A stretch of 12,399 nucleotides of DNA from JBDRMV01 sp043811795 (GTDB lineage: Bacteria; CG03). Below, piece by piece: positions 6,729 to 12,399 of this stretch. The DNA lies in the NCBI GenBank assembly GCA_043811795.1, contig JBDRMV010000130.1:1-12399 (forward strand), given 5' to 3'. The notes beneath the pieces are model-generated. The model was not told the DNA's origin and did not search any database. It worked only from the letters and a program-made list of their open reading frames with translations. How positions within the stretch are numbered: the first letter of the stretch is position 1; each line of letters begins with the position of its first letter. A program made the position numbers and the translations under genes.

Positions 6729-8450
6729 TTAATCCTGCAGTAATTTCAGGCCGAGGTCTTTCAGTTGTTTTTCCGAAACCCTGTCGGGGGCGCCGGTCAG
6801 GGGGCAGCAGGCATTCTGGGTCTTCGGGAACGCAATCACGTCTCTTATTGATTTCAAGCCGAGGAGCATTGCGGCGAGGCGTTCAAGACCGACGGCGAAC
6901 CCCCCATGGGGCGGGCAGCCGTATGAAAGAGCTCCGAGAAGAAAACCGAATTTTTTATTATATTCTTCTTCGGGAATTTTCAGAATTTCAAAAATTCTTT
7001 TCTGCATTTCCACGTTGTGGATTCTCACGGAACCCCCGCCGATTTCCTCTCCGTTTATGACGAAGTCGTAGGAATGCGATTTGAGTTCCAGCGCCTCGCC
7101 CGTAAAAACGTCGCCGGCGGGAGCGGTGAAAGGGTGGTGCGTTGCCTGCACGTTCCCTTCCTTATCTTTTTCAAAAAGAGGCGCCTCCGTAATCCACAGG
7201 GCGAAAAAACCGTCTTTTTTGAGATTGAATTTTTCCGCCACTTCTATTCTCATTCTGCCGATGATTTCAAAAGCGTTCCCGCCGGAGCAGGCAAAAATCG
7301 TTCCCGAACCCGGGAACAATTTCAGGATGCGTTCGATTTCCTCTTTTCCGAAAAACTTCAAAACGGGACTTTTGAGTTCCGTCCCCGATTTTTTGAGCCA
7401 GACAAGACCGCCCGCTCCGAATTCCTTTGCGGCGGCCGTCAGTTCGTTTAACTCGCTGCCGGAAAAATTCCTCTCCGCAAAAAACGAGGCAATTTTATTT
7501 CCCTTCTCAATCTGCGACTTAAAAACGTTAAAACCAGTGTCCTTAAAAATTTCCGTTAAATTCTCTATAAGCGAAACGGTCAGGCGTAAATCCGGTTTGT
7601 CCGTCCCGTATTTCGCAATTGCATCCTCATATTTCATAATTTCGGGCTCCGGCAGTTTCAGCGAAAAGCCGGAAAAAATCTTCATCAGAAGTTTCCAGAC
7701 CGTTTCCATCACTTCATCCGCGTCCGCAAATGACATTTCCATATCAATCTGGGTGAACTCCGGCTGGCGGTCCGCCCTTAAGTCCTCGTCCCTGAAACAC
7801 TTGGCAATCTGGTAATACCTTTCAACTCCGGCGGACATCAAAACCTGTTTGAAAAGCTGCGGCGACTGCGGAAGGGCGAAAAACGCTCCCTTCTGCATTC
7901 TCGCGGGAACCAGATAGTCCCGCGCACCTTCAGGCGTCGATTTCGTAAGAAGAGGGGTGAGGACTTCTATAAAGTCATTCGCGGAGAAATACTCCCTTGT
8001 GATGCGCATAATTTTATCCAGTGCGGCAAGGTTTGAAAGCATCCCGCTGCTCCTTAAATCAAGGAACCTATATTTAAGCCTCGTCTCATCGCTTACGGCG
8101 TCCCCCGGATAAAAAGGCAGCGCAAGCGACGGATTCAGCACGTCAATCCCGTCAACCCACACTTCAACTTCGCCTGTCGGTATTTTTTTGTTTACGGAGT
8201 TATCCGGGCGAGGTTTCACGCAACCCTTTACGGAAACCACGAATTCGGACCGGAGTGACCCTGCAAGACGGCGGAATTCCCCGTCCTTGTTTGAAACGTC
8301 AAAAACCAGCTGCACTTTTCCCGAGCGGTTTCTCAAGTCGGCGAAAAGAACGCCGCCGTGGTCTCTGATTGTGTCAATCCACCCGAGAAGTTCAATGGTT
8401 TTCCCGTCGGAATTTTTATTAAGCGAATCAATCGGCAATCTTTCCTTCAT
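6729..8450 (-). CDS. aspS: Aspartyl-tRNA synthetase, bacterial type, probably non-discriminating
   Basis: The 573-residue protein is a full bacterial class IIb synthetase that attaches aspartate to tRNA. The OB-fold anticodon-binding domain covers about 1-110. Class II motif 2 is FRDEDLRADRQPEFTQID (219-236), the GAD insertion spans roughly 290-400, the ATP-site HHPFTAP is at 438-444, and motif 3 is GLERLAAMLLG (521-531). His31 in RDHGG is the residue seen in non-discriminating enzymes such as that of Pseudomonas aeruginosa, where discriminating E. coli AspRS has Leu. This suggests it also charges tRNA-Asn, with GatCAB finishing the conversion to Asn-tRNA. The second known determinant, Gly near residue 83, is Asn84 here, so the call is tentative. 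The ATG directly abuts the pgpA stop (TAAATG), with no strong ribosome site. Confidence 0.96.
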   Translation of the reverse strand: MKERLPIDSLNKNSDGKTIELLGWIDTIRDHGGVLFADLRNRSGKVQLVFDVSNKDGEFRRLAGSLRSEFVVSVKGCVKPRPDNSVNKKIPTGEVEVWVDGIDVLNPSLALPFYPGDAVSDETRLKYRFLDLRSSGMLSNLAALDKIMRITREYFSANDFIEVLTPLLTKSTPEGARDYLVPARMQKGAFFALPQSPQLFKQVLMSAGVERYYQIAKCFRDEDLRADRQPEFTQIDMEMSFADADEVMETVWKLLMKIFSGFSLKLPEPEIMKYEDAIAKYGTDKPDLRLTVSLIENLTEIFKDTGFNVFKSQIEKGNKIASFFAERNFSGSELNELTAAAKEFGAGGLVWLKKSGTELKSPVLKFFGKEEIERILKLFPGSGTIFACSGGNAFEIIGRMRIEVAEKFNLKKDGFFALWITEAPLFEKDKEGNVQATHHPFTAPAGDVFTGEALELKSHSYDFVINGEEIGGGSVRIHNVEMQKRIFEILKIPEEEYNKKFGFLLGALSYGCPPHGGFAVGLERLAAMLLGLKSIRDVIAFPKTQNACCPLTGAPDRVSEKQLKDLGLKLLQD

Positions 8451-8951
8451 TTAGAAAAAAATCAGGACGACTTGCATTATAACGTTCGTGAAAATCCCTG
8501 CAATAAAATCATCCGCCATTATTCCCCAGCCGGCGTGGAGATTCTCAGCCGTCTTTACGGGCTTGATTTTAAGCCCGTCGAAAATACGGAAAATAACGAA
8601 TGCCGCAACAATCAGCCAGAATTTCTTCGGCAGGAAAGCCGCTGAAACGAGAAAACCCATAATCTCGTCAATAACGATGCGGGGGCAGTCCCTCTGCGCA
8701 AACATTTCTTCCGCCCTGCCCGCAATAAACACTCCGAGCGGCAGCCCGAGCACCAGCAGGAGCCAGTAGGCGGTCGGATACAATTTTGAGTCAGGCCAAA
8801 TCACAAAAATAAGCACGCCGACCAGCGTCCCGACGGTGCCTTCCCCCGGGTGCGGCGCATAGTTCGACGCGCCGAAACCCGTGGCGATAAATTTGATAAT
8901 TTTATTTACTCCGCCGGCGCCTCTCCCTTCAATAATAGATTCTTCTTTCAT
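8451..8951 (-). CDS. pgpA: Phosphatidylglycerophosphatase A
   Basis: This 166-residue membrane protein removes the phosphate from phosphatidylglycerophosphate, the last step in making phosphatidylglycerol. It carries the PgpA signatures: a GTVGTL loop (38-43), IVIDEIMG (92-99), FRIFDGLKIKP (121-131) and GIMADDFIAG (143-152), with acidic residues that bind metal in the family. Hydrophobic segments at about 42-76, 97-122 and the C-terminus fit a polytopic inner-membrane protein. The usual PGT.G loop reads PGEGTVGTL, two residues longer than in E. coli by eye. AAGGAG lies five bases before the ATG, and the start overlaps the pgsA stop in an ATGA. It sits directly after the gene for the preceding enzyme of the pathway. 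Confidence 0.93.
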   Translation of the reverse strand: MKEESIIEGRGAGGVNKIIKFIATGFGASNYAPHPGEGTVGTLVGVLIFVIWPDSKLYPTAYWLLLVLGLPLGVFIAGRAEEMFAQRDCPRIVIDEIMGFLVSAAFLPKKFWLIVAAFVIFRIFDGLKIKPVKTAENLHAGWGIMADDFIAGIFTNVIMQVVLIFF

Positions 8952-9577
8952 TTACTCTCCTTCGCTAATAAAGCATCAGTGAACAGATAAGCGTATTGAG
9001 CAACATAACTTATGCCGCTGTAAAGGGTCGTCAGCGTCGCAAACAGCACCAGGTAAAAGGGCAGTGAAAAAACAACGTCCAGCCCATTAAAATAGAAACC
9101 CCATTTCCTCGTAGCGTTTTTCAGAACGATTATGAAAAGCGTGGTAATAATCGCAATCATCTGAACGGTCGTCTTGACTTTCCCCGAAGTCAGCGCCGCG
9201 ATTGAAATCTTCTGGTGCGCTGCAACCACGCGGAGCCCCGTTATTATGAACTCCCGCGAAATAATTATGACAACCATCCACCAGTAAACCTTTATCCAGT
9301 CAACGTTGATGAAATAGAGCAGCGCGGATATAACAAGCAGTTTGTCGGCAAGCGGGTCGAGAAATTCCCCGAGGAACGTAACTTCTTTTCTTATCCTGGC
9401 GATATGCCCGTCAATCCAGTCGGTAAAAGAAAGAGCTATAAAAATAAAAAAACCGGCGGTCGAGCACCAGAAACTGAAAGTAACATTTTGCTTAAAAACA
9501 GAAGCAATCCCCATAAGAACCATAAACAGCGGAATGCCGCATATTCTGGAGACCGTTATTTTATTCGCGAGAGTCAT
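8948..9577 (-). CDS. pgsA: CDP-diacylglycerol-glycerol-3-phosphate 3-phosphatidyltransferase
   Basis: The 209-residue protein belongs to the CDP-alcohol phosphatidyltransferases. The complete signature is present: Asp53, Asp56, Gly57, Ala60, Arg61, Gly70, Asp74 and Asp78 (DWIDGHIAR ... GEFLDPLAD). The N-terminal ANKITVSRI is typical of PgsA, and several hydrophobic helices follow, as expected for an inner-membrane enzyme. It joins CDP-diacylglycerol and glycerol-3-phosphate to give phosphatidylglycerophosphate, the PgpA substrate, and pgpA is the next gene. The start overlaps the lolA stop (ATGA), with GAGG two bases upstream. Other CDP-alcohol transferases share the motif, but the N-terminus and the pgpA neighbour favour PgsA. 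Confidence 0.94.
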   Translation of the reverse strand: MTLANKITVSRICGIPLFMVLMGIASVFKQNVTFSFWCSTAGFFIFIALSFTDWIDGHIARIRKEVTFLGEFLDPLADKLLVISALLYFINVDWIKVYWWMVVIIISREFIITGLRVVAAHQKISIAALTSGKVKTTVQMIAIITTLFIIVLKNATRKWGFYFNGLDVVFSLPFYLVLFATLTTLYSGISYVAQYAYLFTDALLAKESK

Positions 9578-10167
9578 TTCCTCAAATCAACCGTCTTGCC
9601 GTCTCCGGGTAAATCAAAGACACCTTTCTCAAAAACAACATCCGTCTCAAATACCTCGACCGTCGTCTGCCATAGGCAGACAGGATTTTCTTCCCTGATG
9701 CTTTTTATATTTTTCCTTGTTTTATCATAGCAAATTTCCACCGTTCCATTATCCCTGATGACTTGCAGGACAATGATATTCGAACTGCTCTTTTTAACAT
9801 CTATGACGCCGTCCGGAATATCAAGATACAGGAAAAAGGGATTGCGCCCGTCCCATGTATTGAGATATTTTTCATTAAACTTCGGCAGAAACCTTTCAAT
9901 AGTTTTCTCTTTTATAAGAATCGTTTCCGAGGGCATTTCAAGTTTAAAAAGCATGGGGCTACTCCTGTAATAAATTTTCCCCTCCTCGATGAATGCCTTT
10001 CCCGACCCTTTGAGTTTCTGTGATTTTGTGAACCTGACAAAAACCGTTTCTGAGCCGTTTATCAGATTTCTGAACGCGGCCTTTTCCTTATCGACGCCGT
10101 TAATTCCATCAGCGCTCAAAGAAACGGAAAGAAACAGGAAAAAAACAAAACCGTAAAAATGCCTCAT
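9574..10167 (-). CDS. lolA: LolA-like outer-membrane lipoprotein carrier protein
   Basis: This 197-residue protein starts with a signal peptide: short basic MRH, a hydrophobic core FVFFLFLSVSL and a likely cleavage near residues 18-20 (SLSADG). The mature part has the LolA pattern: an N-terminal helix, a VRFTKSQKLKGSGKAFIEEG segment (43-62) like the family's QTK...GxxW region, then alternating beta strands including FKLEMPSETILIKEKTIERF (74-93). LolA carries lipoproteins across the periplasm to the outer membrane, so a diderm envelope is implied. Its position directly after ftsK is the same as in E. coli, which strengthens the assignment of a divergent sequence. It overlaps ftsK and pgsA by ATGA junctions. 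A LolA-fold relative with another lipid cargo is the main alternative. No LolB or LolCDE is in view. Confidence 0.78.
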   Translation of the reverse strand: MRHFYGFVFFLFLSVSLSADGINGVDKEKAAFRNLINGSETVFVRFTKSQKLKGSGKAFIEEGKIYYRSSPMLFKLEMPSETILIKEKTIERFLPKFNEKYLNTWDGRNPFFLYLDIPDGVIDVKKSSSNIIVLQVIRDNGTVEICYDKTRKNIKSIREENPVCLWQTTVEVFETDVVFEKGVFDLPGDGKTVDLRK

Positions 10168-12212
10168 AATTCGGTCTTCAGTTTTTCAAGAAGTTCGCGG
10201 TCAACCAGAATTTCTCTGCCTTTCGTCGGGCCCATATCCTCTCCTATAATTCCTATTTCATACATCGTGTCCATCAGCGAGGCGGCGCGTGAATATCCAA
10301 TGTGAAACCTCCTCTGGAGAAGCGATGTGGACGCCTTTCCCTGGCTCACGGCGAATTCCGCCGCTTCCCAGAAAAGCCCGTCCGAAATCTGCGGCATGGC
10401 GGACGCTCTTTGCTTGACCTCTTTCGCAAGGTCTAAATATTCATACGGGAAATTCTGCTCTTTTATAAAATCCGCTATTTTCTTTACCTCTTTCCTGCTG
10501 ACAAACGGGGACTGAATACGTTCAAGAAAACTTGAACCCGGCTGGAGATAAAGCATATCCCCCTTCCCGAGGAGCGTCTCACCGCCCTGAGAATCAAGAA
10601 TCGTCCGCGAATCTATTTTTGAAATAACCTTAAAGGAAATTCTCGCGGGGAGATTCGCTTTTATTACACCCGTTATTACATTTACGGAAGGCCTCTGCGT
10701 TGAAAGAATCAGGTGTATTCCGGCCGCGCGGGACATCTGGGAAAGCCGCGTAATCACAAGTTCCATGTCTTTCTGGGCGACATTCATCAGGTCGGCGAGT
10801 TCGTCTATTATCACGACAATGTACGGGAGTTTTTCGCCCCTTTCAAGAAAACCCGAAATATCCCTGACGCCGGCTTTCGAAAAGAGTTTCAACCGTCTTT
10901 CCATTTCAAAAACGACCCACTTGAGGGCAGCCACCGCGCCCGTTACGTCCGTCTGCACCTTTGAAATAAGGTGCGGGCACCCGTTATAAACGGTCAGTTC
11001 CACCATCTTCGCGTCAACAAGAAGAAGTTTCAAATCCTCAGGGTGGAACTTGAAAAGCATGCTCAAAATTATGTTGTGAATACAAACGCTCTTCCCCGAC
11101 CCCGTGGCGCCGGCGATAAGGAGATGCGGCATAGAACCCAGGTCAGCGACGATGGAATCTCCCACGACATTTTCTCCGAGAATTATCGGAAGCTGCGCGC
11201 TGCTCCCGGCGAAAATATCCGACTCAATAATTTCCCGAAGAAAAATCTGCGCGCGGTGAGACCGCGGCACTTCAATTCCCACCGCCGCCTTCCCGGGAAT
11301 CGGGGCAAGAATCCGGACCGATTCGGCGCGGAGCTGCATCGCTATATCATTGGAAATACTCTGGATTCTTGAAATCTTCTGCCCGGATTCAAGGGCGAGT
11401 TCGAACCTGAGAACGCAGGGGCCGGTAATGACTTTTACAATTTCCACTTTTATCCCGAATGCAAGCAGCGCTTTTTCAAGCGAGGCGGTATCGTAGTCCT
11501 CTTTCTGCGAGGGCGGACTTTTCAAAAGCATCTCCGCGGACGGAAGGCGATAAACGCCGGCGGCGACGCTTTCATCCGCCGCGTCAGCCGTTTCTTTTTC
11601 CTCCGGTTCGGGGCGCCGGGCCTGCGCGGGAACGGGGCGAACTTTAGGAGGTTTTTCTTTCTTTTCATTTTTTTGTTCCGAAAATTTTCTCCCCGTAAAA
11701 ATTTTCTTCGTAACCGTTGTAATAACGCATCCGAGTTCTGCAAAAGGCAGGAAAATTAGACGCAGGAGCCGGATGATATTAGTTTCAAACGTGATTAAAA
11801 TTCCCGATATAAAACCCACTCCGATTATGACAAGGCCGCCGGTGCGCCCGAAGAGTTCCTCGAACGCCCAGCCCAGAAAATCACCTACGACGCCGGAGAT
11901 TCTTGTCGTGCTGCCTGAAGACGTTATGTCGACAAAACTGCAAATCATAGACACGATAATCACTATGCCGGCGAGTTTATACCAGAATCTCGCAATCACC
12001 ACTTTTAAAATTGAAAAAATACCCACGATTACCAGAATCCCCGAAAAAATAACGGAAACAGTGCCGAACAGATATTCAAGGGTATACGTTACGGCATTCC
12101 CGACGACGCCTCTTGACGGCACCCATGTCAGCCATAGCAGGAGAAGAATCCCTGACGCCACAAGGACAATTCCCGCTATGTCGCCTCTTTCTGATTGTTT
12201 TTTTTCTTTCAT
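10164..12212 (-). CDS. ftsK: DNA translocase FtsK/SpoIIIE
   Basis: The 682-residue protein has the full FtsK layout. Four hydrophobic segments (about 12-30, 48-71, 79-96, 125-160) anchor it at the septum. A short Lys/Pro/Glu-rich linker (about 173-240) follows, much shorter than the E. coli linker. The alpha/beta motor domains cover about 245-590, with Walker A GATGSGKSV (368-376) and Walker B YIVVIIDELADLM (464-476, Asp470/Glu471). The C-terminal winged-helix gamma domain (about 610-672, STSLLQRRFHIGYSRAASLM) reads KOPS-type DNA polarity signals. It pumps DNA through the closing septum and promotes XerCD/dif resolution. The start at 12212 overlaps the uppP stop (ATGA) and has no strong ribosome site, so it probably relies on coupling. 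Confidence 0.97.
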   Translation of the reverse strand: MKEKKQSERGDIAGIVLVASGILLLLWLTWVPSRGVVGNAVTYTLEYLFGTVSVIFSGILVIVGIFSILKVVIARFWYKLAGIVIIVSMICSFVDITSSGSTTRISGVVGDFLGWAFEELFGRTGGLVIIGVGFISGILITFETNIIRLLRLIFLPFAELGCVITTVTKKIFTGRKFSEQKNEKKEKPPKVRPVPAQARRPEPEEKETADAADESVAAGVYRLPSAEMLLKSPPSQKEDYDTASLEKALLAFGIKVEIVKVITGPCVLRFELALESGQKISRIQSISNDIAMQLRAESVRILAPIPGKAAVGIEVPRSHRAQIFLREIIESDIFAGSSAQLPIILGENVVGDSIVADLGSMPHLLIAGATGSGKSVCIHNIILSMLFKFHPEDLKLLLVDAKMVELTVYNGCPHLISKVQTDVTGAVAALKWVVFEMERRLKLFSKAGVRDISGFLERGEKLPYIVVIIDELADLMNVAQKDMELVITRLSQMSRAAGIHLILSTQRPSVNVITGVIKANLPARISFKVISKIDSRTILDSQGGETLLGKGDMLYLQPGSSFLERIQSPFVSRKEVKKIADFIKEQNFPYEYLDLAKEVKQRASAMPQISDGLFWEAAEFAVSQGKASTSLLQRRFHIGYSRAASLMDTMYEIGIIGEDMGPTKGREILVDRELLEKLKTEL

Positions 12213-12399
12213 ATCAGCAGAAGGTTGACCAGCGCCGCAAACAGCGTGTAAAACCCGAAAAATTTCAAATTGGCTTTCTCAACCACGGCAATCAGAAACC
12301 TTATCGCCAGAAGCCCGCTGAAAAATGCGGCGGCGAAGGCAAGAACATTCGCTGTCGTAAGATGGGAAACGCCGAAAGAACTGAAAAAAATATTTCCGA
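12209..12399 (-). CDS. uppP: Undecaprenyl-diphosphatase UppP/BacA, C-terminal end only
   Basis: The last 63 codons of a gene entering from beyond the window; the stop TGA at 12211-12209 overlaps the ftsK ATG. The visible part has a hydrophobic helix (NVLAFAAAFFSGLLAIRFLI), a charged turn (VVEKANLKFF) and a final hydrophobic helix (GFYTLFAALVNLLLI). This matches the end of UppP, where FxxGxxAIxxL is followed by a charged turn, F..YR-like residues and a terminal helix. UppP converts undecaprenyl diphosphate to the monophosphate carrier used in peptidoglycan synthesis. The catalytic N-terminal motifs are outside the window, so the call rests on this end alone. Confidence 0.72.
   Translation of the reverse strand, partial: GNIFFSSFGVSHLTTANVLAFAAAFFSGLLAIRFLIAVVEKANLKFFGFYTLFAALVNLLLI

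Noticed and set aside
7081..7815. Plus-strand open frame of 244 codons
   Set aside because: Antisense to aspS, whose catalytic motifs lie on the other strand; the translation shows no family pattern.
8675..8695. GGGGGCAGTCCCTC as a third copy of the repeat family
   Set aside because: It lies inside pgpA coding sequence encoding the conserved QRDCPRIVIDE region and has no matching arm.
1..12399. CRISPR array, defence island, prophage or integrative element
   Set aside because: No regularly spaced repeats, integrase, toxin-antitoxin or nuclease genes; coding is continuous on one strand and consists of housekeeping and metabolic genes.

Overview
Every gene in this window lies on the minus strand, so transcription runs from high to low coordinates. 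The gene set is ordinary diderm housekeeping (a LolA-type periplasmic lipoprotein carrier, UppP, PgsA/PgpA, FtsK) joined to two GH57 enzymes and a DUF4912 protein. That mix, with foldback repeats in the gaps, suggests an uncultured Gram-negative lineage of the Omnitrophota/Elusimicrobiota/Goldbacteria kind. This placement is an inference from gene content only. I see no rRNA, tRNA, CRISPR, integrase or transposase gene, and no gene-free stretch over 300 bases.

In transcriptional order, the first block (12399 down to 6729) is a very tight run: uppP (3' end only), ftsK, lolA, pgsA, pgpA, aspS. Four successive junctions are ATGA stop/start overlaps and the fifth is stop-abutting-start, which implies one transcript with translational coupling. 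The block covers the undecaprenyl carrier cycle, chromosome translocation at the septum, lipoprotein traffic, phosphatidylglycerol synthesis and Asp-tRNA charging.

Directly after aspS is an approximately 87-base GGGGAC/GTCCCC foldback repeat (6637-6723). A second block (6627 down to 4877) follows: a DUF192 protein, a MocA-like molybdopterin nucleotidyltransferase and an XdhC-like protein, each pair overlapping by 8 bases. The last two are typical accessory factors for molybdenum hydroxylases, but no such enzyme is encoded here.

The third block (4824 to 1) is an alpha-glucan cluster. It holds a protein joining an IF-2 N-terminal-type domain to DUF4912, then a DUF1957-type GH57 probable branching enzyme, then, after a 145-base gap holding a second G-rich foldback, a DUF3536-type GH57 protein that runs off the window edge. 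The GH57 catalytic residues are visible in both enzymes.

No completely new system is evident. The items most worth checking are the DUF4912 fusion beside the GH57 pair, the two foldback repeats, the His31 signature of a probable non-discriminating AspRS, and the molybdenum accessory pair without its enzyme.
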